Shown: positions 35,445-45,952 of the stretch, piece after piece | How positions within the stretch are numbered: position 1 is the stretch's first letter | Layout: every line of letters starts with the position of its first letter | NCBI GenBank assembly: GCA_021234155.1 | Contig: JAJEKV010000028.1 | Location: forward strand, 8,228,875-8,292,874 | Length of the DNA stretch: 64,000 nucleotides | Reading direction: 5' to 3' | Source of the DNA: Isoetes taiwanensis | Taxonomy: Eukaryota > Streptophyta > Lycopodiopsida > Isoetales > Isoetaceae | The notes under the pieces: model-generated | What the model was told of the DNA's origin: nothing | Database searches by the model: none | Seen by the model: the letters and a program-made list of their open reading frames with translations, nothing else | Made by a program: the position numbers and the translations under genes

Positions 35445-36440
35445 ATGGATGGAGTCTTTAGCGAAGATCCGGCCGCTCATACTTGTTCGTCGCGCCAAGG
35501 GGCCCGGGAGGGGGGCGGGGCGAGAGGAAAACACTACGAAATGAAGAAGCGGAGGAGCCGCTTTTGGATGCCACACCACCTTACTTCCCCTCATCCGTGG
35601 CCTCCTTCCTATTTGCTTTTTGCGGATGATATGGCCTCCTTCCTATTTGCGAACCCCCGCCAAGAAATCGTTAAAAAAACTCCTCTTCCTCTTGTTGTTC
35701 CTACTCCCGCCAAATCCCACATTTACGCCCCTCCATCCATCTCCGGGCCTCCTAAGAAAGCTTCAAGCTTTGGACCCAAGTCGAAAAAAGCTCCTGCCGA
35801 AAAAACTCCAAAGGCCAAGAAATCAGCCAAAGAAATCGCCCCAAATCAACTCCGGCCAAGGAAGAGAAAGAAGCCCCCCTCAACCCCTCGCTGGCGCATC
35901 GATCAAAAGCTCGCAACACTTCGAGGCCCATATGTTTTCATCATATTTATGGAGCTCAGAGGCCTGCTTCCGGCTACTTCCCAACTCGATTTCTCATACT
36001 TGTACTCCTTTTAGATTCAAACAGGGAAAAGGTTTACTATTTTGGGGCAAAATTTTGGAACGGATTGGCAGGATCAGCGGAGAAAACAGGGCGGACAAAA
36101 ATAGCAACGAAAAGAACAGAGGTAAATTTATCGGCCATAGTCTGGCACATAGAAAGGGCGGAATAGAATGGCGGCCCGACGGCTGCTTGTGGATATATCG
36201 CTTACCTTCCTCTCGAAGACGTGCTGAAATTCTTTTCTAACATCCCAAACAAGTTTCCTCATGATGCGTCCGCTGCCGCCTGCTGCTACCAAAAAGCTCT
36301 TCAGATTTGGGTCAAAACAGAGTCTGAGGATGAAAGTATCGTTGCTCAGGATGTGCCGACTCTTCTGGTCTCAAGAGCAAGGGTCTAAAAATTGCTCTGC
36401 AAATCCTTTAGGCTCATCCATATCTAGCTTTCTCCCGTTC
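35445..36440 (+). pseudogene. unknown Lys/Pro-rich ORFs inside the nested element
   Basis: Frame 35445-36014 gives a 189-residue product with a Lys/Ala/Pro-rich stretch (KKAPAEKTPKAKKSAKE at residues near 120) like a disordered DNA-binding tail. An overlapping frame remains open to 36240, and a third segment at about 36200-36390 reads YIAYLPLEDVLKFFSNIPNKF and ALQIWVKTESEDESIVAQD. They may be one gene broken by frameshifts. No family is recognised. Confidence 0.3.
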
Positions 36441-36774
36441 TTTTAGTCTCCCGCTAAACAAAGACGGCTTGAATTTATGGGTTGGTCCTTATTTAAGAAA
36501 TAAGCCCTCTGCTACCGAAAAGCTCTTTGTGTACTATCGGTCTAAAAGACTATGACAACGGAGATGTAATTCTTGAAGCTGAGAACGGTGATGAGAGCTC
36601 TCCAATTAATTGAGCAGGTTTTCCAATTTGTTTTTCCAATTCTCGACTCGGTAGTCGAGAAGAGAAGAGAATGATTAATTATTTATTGTTTATAATTACT
36701 TAATTATATTATTAAGTGATTTAATTATATTATTTAATTAATTACATTTATTAATTGTTAAATGGTTGTTTAGC

Positions 36775-37130
36775 TATGGAACCCCTCCTCCCTCCTTTTT
36801 TTGTCATGTTCCCCCTTTGCCTCTTTGCTCTCCCCCTTTGCCCCTCCTCCTCTTCCCCATGTCGTGCCCCTCCCCTCCCCTTTGCCCTTCCCCTCCCCCC
36901 TTCCCCGCCTCCCCATTTGCTCGACCCCTCCCTTTGCCCTTTTGCCCTCCTGGTGCTCCTTTGCCCTTCCCTCCCTCCTGTCTCCCCTTCCTTCCTACTC
37001 TTCTTTCTCCACCTTCTCAACCCCCTTTTGAACTTCCTCCCTCCCCCCTTCTTCTAACTTATCCCCTTCCATTACTTCTCTAAACTTCTCCCCAACTTCT
37101 CCCCTTCCCCTTCCCCTTCCCTCCCACGAT
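36775..37130 (+). repeat. pyrimidine-rich tract (C/T on plus strand)
   Basis: About 350 bases composed almost wholly of C and T, with CCCCTCC and CCTTTGCCC phrases. Long frames on both strands (Pro/Leu-rich or Arg/Gly/Glu-rich) are composition artefacts. Such mirror-like homopyrimidine tracts can form triplex DNA. Confidence 0.85.
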
Positions 37131-37409
37131 CTAACAACAATTCAATGTAAAAAAATTTGTCCCATTTTCAGTCTGAGTCCCACTTTAATTAAATACGACT
37201 TATACTATTCAACATAGTGTCATTTACATATTCCTTATGATAGGAAATGTGAACACAAATGTGAACAAAAGATATATATAAGCCTGTTACATAGTTCATC
37301 TTGCAAAATCGGATACTTTCGGACTCATGATCATTTCGGAAATCCCGAGGGATTGGCTGACGTCACGTTCTTTTCGGATTGGCATCACAATGCATGACCA
37401 AAGCATCTA

Positions 37410-40400
37410 TTAGAAATTGTCGTCATGACAGGGCGTATTCATGAGAGAACCATTTAGATGTAATCTGTGACATCCATAAATAAGGTTAGAAATATTTAAA
37501 GGAACATGAGATGCAATACATACAAGGGAAGGCATACAACTTACTTCCATATCTCTACCCGAGACAAGAGCTTCAACATATTTGTGCATAAATCCCATCA
37601 CATACAACCTACATGATGTTAAATCGGCTGCTTTGTGGCACCTCTACTTCTTGAATCCGATTAACATTATTTCTCTTCATGAAATCGGCCTCTAGATACT
37701 TGACCGATCGATGTGGTTAACATTTGTGTGTCGCAGCCTACATATTACGAAATTTAGCGGACCGAATTAGCGAAAGAAAAGCAAAGCAACAACTTAAAGT
37801 ATTACATACCCTTTGATTGCTTTCTGGTTAGTCGCATAACCCAATAAGAGGATTCAAGGCGTGAATTCACGGTGCGGTGGGATCTTGAATCGGATGGTGC
37901 GGCGTAAAAACAGCCCGGCACAAAATGGTCATTCTCAATTATAGGTGCAAGGATATGGCATTTAGCTACCACAATCCCCTTCATCCCCTGATTTCACTAT
38001 TTCAATGACATTCGGTGATCCTTGGTGATTCACCCTTTCTTTTGTCTTTGGTAGCTTCTCTAAACCTTATATAGTTGTAAGCGGGGATAAAAAAGATTTT
38101 GCTCTTCCACTTTCGAAAGGCAATGTCTCATACAAGCACACGGATTAGATTAAGATTAACATTAGAGACAAGAAATAGCAACAAATACGGTTACAACCAG
38201 GGTTATTACACGCCATAAAGATCCACTAAGCGGCTACTCATTTTAGAGTTAGTTGCACATAAAATTGCTATGTCGGATGCAACCACTTTCATTTCAGCCG
38301 GGCGACGGTTCTTGAATGGCGTGAATGGCGTGAATTCCATAAGTTTATCCTTGTCATCATTTCGTTGTCGGATCCAAGATGTTAGTGTCATATTAACAAT
38401 TGATCCATGACAATAAAGCATAAATTGATACCTTCCAATCTCTGTTATCAGTGGTTTAGACCTGCAAAACGAGTAGAATATAATAAGCTATTGAAGTATA
38501 AGTAAGTCAATGTTAGTGTCATATTAACAATTGATTCATGACAATAAAGCATAAATTGATACCTTCCAATCTCTGTTTCCAGTGGTTTAGACCTGCAAAA
38601 CGAGTAAAATATAATAAGCTACTTGAAGTATAAATAAGTCAATGTAAGCTAGCAATTACCGCTTTTTTGGATGTCCCCGCCTCGTTTGCACTCTCTTTTT
38701 TCCAAATTTGCTTTGGCATCAGCTTTGACCATAAATTTAATCGTTGCCTTGGCTGCAATCTCCAAGGCTTCTTCAACATCATCTAGCTCCTTTGAATCGT
38801 CACAAGTCTCTGAAGACAAGAAAGTGCTTCATTCTAATGTTTTGAAAGCAAGACAAAAAAGAAACATCGCACTACTGCCAAAGAACAAGCCTTTTCCTCA
38901 ACTTGAAAAACAAAGCAACCGGATCAAGTTTTCAATGTCGTCACCAACATCTTCAGTAATTTTATCTGTAAACACGTCAACGTAAGTTTCAAAATACAAA
39001 AAAAAAAAAAAAATAGAAACCCTGAAAAGGAGAGAGAATTACTTTCTGGGCTTTCAGCTAGTTGCTCCAATAATAGCGGCTTCAACAGGTGGGATCTCTT
39101 TTTGGAAAACAACCTCTGCTTTGCAAAATATTGAACATTAGTGAACTCTAACTACAACATGATGCAATCTTAATGTAATCGTAATGTAATCACCCTACCT
39201 TCCACATACCCCTCTGTCTCCAAATCCTGCACTGATTGCTTATGAGTTGTTGCAATTCTCAAAGGTGATGTAGATGTGGATGGACTTCCAACATCGATAG
39301 CAGCAGCATCTTTTGTGCCAGGTTCAGCAATTGGGATGTCTGAGAATGGTAAATGCAACCCCTTCTCAATAACATTCTTCTTTTCACCTACAACATGAAA
39401 TTTTGCTATATTCGAACTTAAGCATAGTGCACGAAACATGAATTGTTTAGTTTACCCGCTTTACTTCTTCCTTTCTTGATACTACCCATGTCCGCATTGA
39501 CACAATTGGGTGTCAATAAGAAATGTAAACACTTGATTCGAGAATCAAGGGGAGATGTAGAGTAGATAGAAGCAAAATCAAGAAAAACAATCGATGCAAA
39601 TCAAAACAGAACAAATGTTAATTACATGCAAGTAGGTTTTACTACAGTAAAAACTTTCTGCTGATAATGTAACGACAAAATAGAAGTACATTAGTGTACA
39701 TAGCTATCACAATGTAAAGGAAAACCAAATACTAAATTCAAATGTATTTGAAACAAAATATTTTATCAATACACCCTATCAAATACATCATTCAACGCAT
39801 TGAATGTAAAGGAAAGTCAAATACCAAATTCATATGCATTTCTGATCACATGTAAATGCAAAGTACAGTCAATGCAATACACCCTATTAATACACCCTGT
39901 AAAAGAATTCCAGAAAAGCACTTCATGGCACATGTAAATGTAAAGTACGTATAAATACATTTCCTCTTTACGGTAAAAGACAAAACCACGCCAAATCAAA
40001 TGTTAATACGCTTATGTACATGATGGAAACTAACTACATCTAAGTACACTCAAACTAATTATGTAATCAAAATAGAAATAGATGTACCTTCTAAGATTCC
40101 TAAGCGATTAATCGCAGTCCCCTGACCATGAACAATCATGTACACATGTATTCGCCGTTGAAACCCTGAATATAAGACAAAATAGACAATATGTATGACC
40201 ACAAAGTGGAGATATTACCATGGTCGAAGTCAAGGCAATCATTCAAACTGCCGCAAGTATTGCTTATATGTGAGAATGAAGCGCCCGCCTTGTTTGCGAG
40301 TATGGGGCTTGAGCGGGCTGCAGCCTATCGGTCCGATCTTTCCAAATGCTTAGTCATCTCCTTTATTCTATTCTCCACGGTTGGAATTAAAACTTCCAAA

Positions 40401-41251
40401 TCCTTGCTGATTTTTTTTCAATGGCGCTTTCTAATTCTTGCAAATCAGCCTTTAAACAATCAATGGGAATCATTAGAGCATCTAAGTCAGCAATATAACT
40501 TGATTTCTCCTCCTCTAAATGGGATGCCAAAGCCATTTGCACATCGGTTGGCTTCCCGCTTGCTTTTAAACCTGCCATAATGCTTTGAATCTGCTCATAT
40601 TTTTGCATCTTTACTCTGCACAAGTCTTGTCAAGAAGCTCTTATCACTCTCATGCTTCAACAGTTCAATTTCCATTGTTTTCCTTTTCTCTTTTTAAAGT
40701 CCAGATTTCATCAAGCATGGAGGCAGAATCTAATGCTCTTGTTTCCCTCCACCTTTTCATCATTTCCAACTGCTACCCCAATTCTACCTGAGGCATACAT
40801 TTAATAGCTTTAACATTGGAAGACTTTATCGAAGCTAATTGCAATGGGGTCGATTCTTTTTGAGAGCCTTTTGAATGAAGACTTGCACTTGCTTTCACCT
40901 CATCCCAATCAATGCTTACTCCTTTGTAATGAAGTGCATATGCTCGGGCAAAATACAATGGAATGTGATGATTTGCAATGTCCCTCCTACAAAAAAACGT
41001 GCTCATACACAGAAAAAAAATCTGCCATCCAACCAGGCTTAATCCTGCACTCTTGATAACCCCTAACAGCCAGGGCTTCTTGACCCCAAACATCCCGCAC
41101 TATTTGCACTAGCCCCGAAACATGCTATCAAAATTGTTGCTCCTAAGTCACCGATGCTTACCTTGTCAAACTCGGCGGCAAGAAGACCTCCCGACCAAGA
41201 AGACCCACTCTTGAGTTTTCTAGGCGGCAATTCTAGCTGAGACCTTGGCAT
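37410..41251 (-). CDS. multi-exon gene with Ulp1-like protease region
   Basis: The proposed first exon is 41251-41162 (30 residues, MPRSQLELPP to AAEFDK) with a GTAAGC donor, about 400 bases in from the right TIR. Downstream coding-like exons are about 41010-40790 (HHIPLYFARAYALHYKGVSI), 40623-40470 (coiled-coil, Glu/Lys-rich), 39437-39190 (Ser/Thr-rich), 38830-38650 (DDVEEALEIAAKATIKFMVK), 38458-38206 (KPLITEIGRYQFMLYC), 37987-37805 (AKCHILAPIIENDHFV) and about 37730-37500 (EVEVPQSSRFN...CRLYVMGFMHKYVEA). The last three resemble C48 cysteine proteases: HF for the catalytic His, DS for Asp, the PQ-x-N segment and Cys before YVM. The usual DCG around the Cys reads SCR, and a frame slip precedes it. 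In plant transposons such genes are often captured SUMO-protease relatives. Exon borders are tentative. Confidence 0.45.
38380..38642. repeat. 131-bp tandem duplication at an exon edge
   Basis: The block GTTAGTGTCATATTAACAAT through AAGTAAGTCAAT occurs at 38380 and 38511 with few changes. It contains the acceptor and first about 25 codons of the exon at 38458-38206, so the minus-strand gene has two candidate acceptors here. Confidence 0.8.
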
Positions 41252-41361
41252 GGGCTTTACAGTTTGTTACAGGAGATTTCCTTTGAGATGTCTTTGTTCC
41301 AAGCTGTTTTTCGTCATGATCTCTTCCCCGGTGCTTCACTCTCTGAAAATGCAAGCTTTTG

Positions 41362-41505
41362 GCTATGGAGGTCCTGATCTTGGCTATGGAGGTTCGAATA
41401 TGGATGTCAAGCTTTCGGTTATGGAGGTTCGAATATGGATGTCAAGCTTTCGGCTATGGAGGTTCGAATATGGATGTCAAGCTTTCGGCTATGGAGGTTC
41501 GAGCG
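41362..41505 (+). repeat. 35-bp minisatellite
   Basis: GGCTATGGAGGTTCGAATAT plus 15 further bases repeats at 41382, 41417, 41452 and partly 41487, preceded by a shortened unit at 41362. The period is not a multiple of three, so each unit shifts frame. It lies between the right TIR and the start of the minus-strand gene. Confidence 0.9.
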
Positions 41506-41670
41506 GGAGGAAGGTTGAACAGAGCGCGGGAGGAGAGTTCAAAATTATTTGCCCTATTAATGATTCATTCCAAGAATAATAATTTCTGGGGGGAAGGATT
41601 TCCTTACATTTTGAATTTGTAAATGTAAAATACGGGCACTTTTTTTGCCCACCCTTTCATGCTTCTACCC

Positions 41671-44179
41671 CTAATTTTCTATGGGAGGAGGCAGTAAGAA
41701 TTACAGTGGAAGTTTAAACATGTTGTCTTCAACAAGCATTAATGGGACAATGCCTGAGATGCTCTAGTCTGGCAGAAAACCTAATTTTGATAAATTGAAA
41801 ACATATGATTGCTTAGGGTTTGTGCACGTTCCCAAGGAGCGAAGGCTAAAACTTGATGATAGGGCCAAAGTTGCCTACTTGGTAGGCTATGATGAGCACT
41901 CGAAGGTGTACAGAATGTTTGAACCAGCAAAGAGAAAGATTGTCATAAGCAGGGATGTGACTTTTGATGAAAGTCAATGCTACAAGACCAACAAACCTAT
42001 TCCTGATAGTGTTGAGGAAGACGATACATATAATGGATAATGCATCTATACTTGATGATGATGACAATGAAACAACTCTAATATTGTGCAGGAAAAGGTA
42101 ATCACTAGAGAGGAACAAGTCTCAACCAATCATGATCAGGATACAGTGGTAGGAAGAGACCATGAGGCTATTGATCCAAGGGCTGGCCAAGGCAGGAGGA
42201 CTAACACTCAAATCTTACAAGCGGAAGCAAATGTTAGTACTGAACTCTTTGGTAGAGATTTCTCTGGGAGAAGCAGAAGATTAAGGGATATCTCTATAGA
42301 AATAAACATAGTTGGAATAGGGTAAAAGCATGTTAGGGTGTACCACTTTTGGAACCTGCAAAAGTACATACACTAGGTACTTCAGAACTGGGTACTTTCT
42401 CATTTTTATTTTCATTAAAACTAGTACAAATATCCAAAATAAAAGTCAAGGACGCATTAATATTCAAAGTTAAGATAAAGATAATGCTACCGGAGACCAA
42501 AATATATATAAAAGTTCTAGAATGTACCTTTTATTGGGATATTACACAAGTACCCAGTACCCAGTCCTGGGTACCTTTTTAGGTACTTTTTTGGTCACTA
42601 AATAATACTTTTTAAGGGACACCCTAACATGCTTTTACCCAATATAGATGCAGAAGGATGGAATAAGGCAATGGAAAATGAACTCAGTGCATTTAAAAGG
42701 ACGGACACACTTGAGTAGGATGCAAGTGGATCTATAAGATCAAGCAAGGAACAGATGGAAAGCCTGTCAAATGCAAGGCAAGACTCGTTGCACAAGGATT
42801 CACCCAAAAGAAGTGCGTTGACTATGAAGATACCTTTTCTCCCATAGTTAAAATGTCCAGCATTAGGATGTTTAATGCACAAGATTTAGAAGTACATCAC
42901 ATGGATGTGACCACTGCTTTTCTCAGTGATAAACTAGAGGAAGACATCTACATGAGACAACCCCCCTGGTTTTGAGCAAGGGAGAGATACGGAAATTAAA
43001 AAGAGCGGTCTATGCGTTAAAACAATCTCCAAGACAGTGGTATCTCTGCATGAACTCATACTTGAAAGAGCAAGGATTTGTCAAACTTAAGGATGATGGG
43101 AACATATATTTGTTAAGGAATGATCTAATTTCTGTTATATTGCTCTATATGTAGATGACAATGTCATGATTCGCAAAAACCTAAGCATCCTTCAGAAATG
43201 CAAAGACATCTTGATGAACAGGTTTGAAATATTTTGAAATGACTGACTTGGGTGAATTAAAAAAGTTTGTAGGCATTGAAGTTCACAGAGACAGAAATAG
43301 AAAATTATGACTCTTTCTTAGGGACAAAATGTAGCAGGTGTACAAAAAAGGTTTAATATGGAGGAATGTAAAATAATTAGAACTCCAATGGTTCTTGGAA
43401 ACAAGTTATCGAGTGATTTGTGTCCTAAAACAGAAGAAGGAAACATTGCAGCCCAAAATCTACCATATCGAGAATTAGTTGGATGCCTATTGTATTTGAA
43501 AAATTGTACCAGGCCAGATATCTCTTATGCTGTTAATATTCTGAGCAGATATTGTAGTAATCCAGGTGTATGTCACTGGCAGGCAGCAAAAAGGGTTTTA
43601 AGATACCTCAAAGGGACAGTCAATTTTGTTGTTTTTTTTTATTGAAGGGGACAGTCAATTTTGTTATAATGTTCAACTCAAGTAATTTGGAACTTCACTC
43701 CATTTGTGACTCAGATTGGGTTGGAGATCCTGATGAGAGGAAATCCACATCTGGATTTATCTTAACGCTAGGTGGTGGGCCAATATCTTGGAAGTTGGAA
43801 ATGCAAAAAACAAAGTTCAATAGCTCTTTCTTCTGCAGAGGTAGAATATGCAGCTACTACACTTGTAGCCAAAGAGCTTGTGTGGAGTAGGAGGTTATTA
43901 AATGAACTGGGAATGACACAGAAGGATCCCATAATATTGCAGTCAGATAGCACAAACTATATTGCCATGACAAAAAACCCTGTGTTACATCAAAGAAGCA
44001 AGCACATAGAGTTGGAGATGCATTTTATTCGTGACTTGGTAAACAAGAATGTTGTACAGATACATTATGTGCATACTGGAAAACAATTAGCAGACATTCT
44101 CACAGAGCCACTGACTGAGAACAAATTTAGCAAGCTGAGAAGTTTGATAAATTGCAAAGATTATAATATGAAGGGAGAG
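41671..44179 (+). mobile_element. Copia internal region B, part 2
   Basis: Resumes the integrase at CTAATTTTCTATGGGAGG, directly after the DNA transposon. Integrase C-terminus (CLGFVHVPKERRLKLDDRAK) lies at 41795-42040, RT at about 42645-43330 with YVDD near 43150, and RNase H at about 43500-44150. A small MITE interrupts it at 42320-42640, and a 30-bp internal duplication (GGGACAGTCAATTTTG repeated) sits at about 43611-43665. The polypurine tract ATATGAAGGGAGAG (about 44166-44179) is intact and abuts the 3' LTR. Confidence 0.9.
42320..42640. mobile_element. 321-bp MITE sharing the 12.5-kb element's TIR
   Basis: Ends GGGTAAAAGCATGTTAGGGT and its exact complement are perfect 22-bp inverted repeats. 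They match the first 21 bases of the 12.5-kb transposon at 18 positions. AATA flanks both sides (42316-42319 and 42641-42644), again a 4-bp duplication. Copy A lacks the insert. Inside are several GGGTAC/AGGTACTT subterminal motifs in both orientations, and no ORF of note. Confidence 0.9.
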
Positions 44180-44788
44180 TGTTGAATTATGGTCATATTA
44201 TAATCTGTTGAAAGACATCATAATGAAATATAGATTGGCAGGATGATTTATGAGCACAGTTGAAGATCCATGATGCAATCTGAAGGATTGGAATGACTAT
44301 AGCCTAGGTATCATTAGGTTGATTGTTGGACCTAAGGTTACTAGATTATTATATGTGCATAAGAACGAGAAGCCAAATTAACCTATAATGGTTATAGGCG
44401 GTCAAATGGCATAGTGCCATATTGAGTGTTCAAAATTGGAAACATGGTGCGAAACCAACGAGGAGCTTTGGGTGCCGACCAACTGTGATAAAATATAAGT
44501 AGGATCAATGCCTGCATATACATATATTGAAGTCGTATTGGATTCATCTGCGGATGAATGCTTGTTCTCTCGGGTTGTATATTTTGAAGTTCATAGTGCT
44601 ACAGTGATTGAAGTCTATCCTTGTGAACAGTGTTCGTGTAATGCCTTTTCTAAAGTAACTTGTTTTTAACCATTGCATTTCTCATATTAAATATATGTTG
44701 TAGAACATGGTTGTTTGAAGCAGATCAAGGATAAATATTGCATTGTAACTTTAATTTTGCTAGATATTTAATTCTCTAATTTCTATCA
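44180..44788 (+). repeat. Copia 3' LTR
   Basis: 609 bp, TGTTGAATTATGG to TTTCTATCA, preceded by an intact polypurine tract. About 15 bases present in the 5' LTR near 22435 are missing here. Confidence 0.9.
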
Positions 44789-44984
44789 AGTGATGGCTTA
44801 TGACTCTTCCTCCCTCAAGGAAGAAGTGAGGGACCGTATTTGGATCAGTATCTCCAAATTAATTAATGCTTCAGGCTCGTGCTTCGTGAGCGTTGTCTTG
44901 TGCTTGCACAGCTAGATGAGATTTGTACATCTTGTAATGTTTACATGTGATTAATAAACTTGTTTTTCATCCTTCAAAAAAAAA
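44789..44984 (+). mobile_element. 3' end of the split LINE with poly(A)
   Basis: Immediately after the LTR and the AGTGA flank comes a short coding piece, MAYDSSSLKEEVRDRIWISI, that fits the C-terminus of the LINE ORF2 broken at 22127. It is followed by a 3' UTR, AATAAA at 44953-44958 and an A-run at 44976-44984. This is the natural end of the LINE. Confidence 0.75.
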
Positions 44985-45438
44985 GAAATGAAGGTTAAGG
45001 TTGCTACCAATTATAGTTGATCATTGGTTGAAATTTCACTATTTGCTCATAGTTGGGAGCAAACAGTATTTGCAAATATGTTTGCACATGAACCCAAAAA
45101 AAACCAAAGACCAAAAGAGAACAAAAAAAAAACCAAAAACCTAAGAAAAAAGGAAAAAAAACGAATTCAAGTTCAAGCGGGCAGGTGGCAGAAGACTCAG
45201 AAATGGGCCGATTTGGAATTGTTTTTTGTCGATTCTTTCTGCTCCAACTTCTAGGCGCTCAGGTAAGCCTCCACTTTGTTCTTTTTCCAGGGAAAAAAAA
45301 ATCTGTTCTACACGGACTGGTCGAGCATGATTTCATTTTTGCATCTGTTTTTATTCGTCTATTGTATTTTGCTATTTAGTCTTTTTATTTCCCACTGTAA
45401 TTCCTGTAACATCCTTAAAATAATACAGATAAGATGAA

Positions 45439-45711
45439 ATGGGAAGGAAGGGGCCAAAATGGGATCATGTCATTATTGGACAAAAGCTAAGTAGAGGAGT
45501 ATTTTTAGTGAAATGCAAGTATTGTGATCATCCATACTCAACAATTCCACAAAGGATCAACGTGCATCTAACTGGAAGACGAGGACTTGGAGTCGGTCCT
45601 AAAAAAAAACCTTTTACTAGTAATGGAGGTCGCAAGCAAGTGCCAACAGAAGTATACAATGCAATGGCTAGAGCTGAAGAAGCAGCTATAATTCATGAGG
45701 AGCAATCGTGA
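45439..45711 (+). pseudogene. hAT transposase N-terminus with BED finger
   Basis: 90-residue frame MGRKGPKWDHV... with the BED pattern: CKYCDHPYSTIPQRINVHLT supplies the C-x2-C and the His-bearing segment, and acidic/Lys-rich linker sequence follows. BED fingers bind the terminal repeats of hAT elements. After 45711 the frame breaks. Coding-like sequence continues to about 45935, where the LINE fragment begins. Confidence 0.7.
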
Positions 45712-45952
45712 GGATGATGTTGTTGAATTAGAGAATGAAGTCATTAATCTTACAAATGAATCAAAATAATCCATGATGACATTGGCAGAAAAGAACTCTA
45801 ATATAAAGAGGAGAGCAGAGGACAAGGTTGAAGGTGGAGGCCCTTTGGTGAGATTGTTGAGGCATACACAAAAAAAATGTAGCTGGTAGAGCTTTAAGGA
45901 AATGGTTCTATGCACGCTTATGTTGAGGCATATTAGGCTTGATAGTTATAAG

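Larger units (their letters stand above)
33313..37184. mobile_element. nested 3.9-kb TIR element with TTAATTAA flanks
   Basis: AGTGGGACTCA at 33313 and its exact complement TGAGTCCCACT ending at 37184 form the termini. TTAATTAA flanks both (33305-33312 and 37185-37192), fitting an 8-bp hAT-like duplication. Because the flank is a palindrome, shorter duplications (TTAA or TAA) cannot be excluded. The left end also folds back on itself (AAAGTGGGA...TCCCACTTT). No transposase is recognised inside, so it is probably non-autonomous. It holds a palindrome array, AT-rich tandem repeats, unknown ORFs and a pyrimidine tract. Confidence 0.65.
29124..41670 (+). mobile_element. 12.5-kb DNA transposon, 21-bp TIRs, 4-bp TSD
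   Basis: The left end GGGTAGAAGCATGAAAGGGT (29124-29144 with one more G) is a perfect inverted repeat of the right end at 41650-41670. CTAA flanks both sides (29120-29123 and 41671-41674). The uninterrupted Copia A copy at 24350 has this CTAA only once, so the boundaries are exact. The element carries a transposase-like relic on the plus strand (29568-32526), an Ulp1-like gene on the minus strand reading from the right end (41251-37410) and a nested TIR element (33313-37184). Four-bp duplications are the hallmark of the Sola superfamily, and assignment there is plausible but unproven. TGTA-rich stretches lie inside both ends. Confidence 0.9.

Noticed and set aside
36751-37083. Pro/Leu-rich and Arg/Gly/Glu-rich ORFs
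   Set aside because: Both come from the homopyrimidine tract and lack any domain or codon signal.
44890-44984. Independent polyadenylated gene end after the Copia array
   Set aside because: Its coding piece and poly(A) fit the missing 3' end of the LINE cut at 22127.
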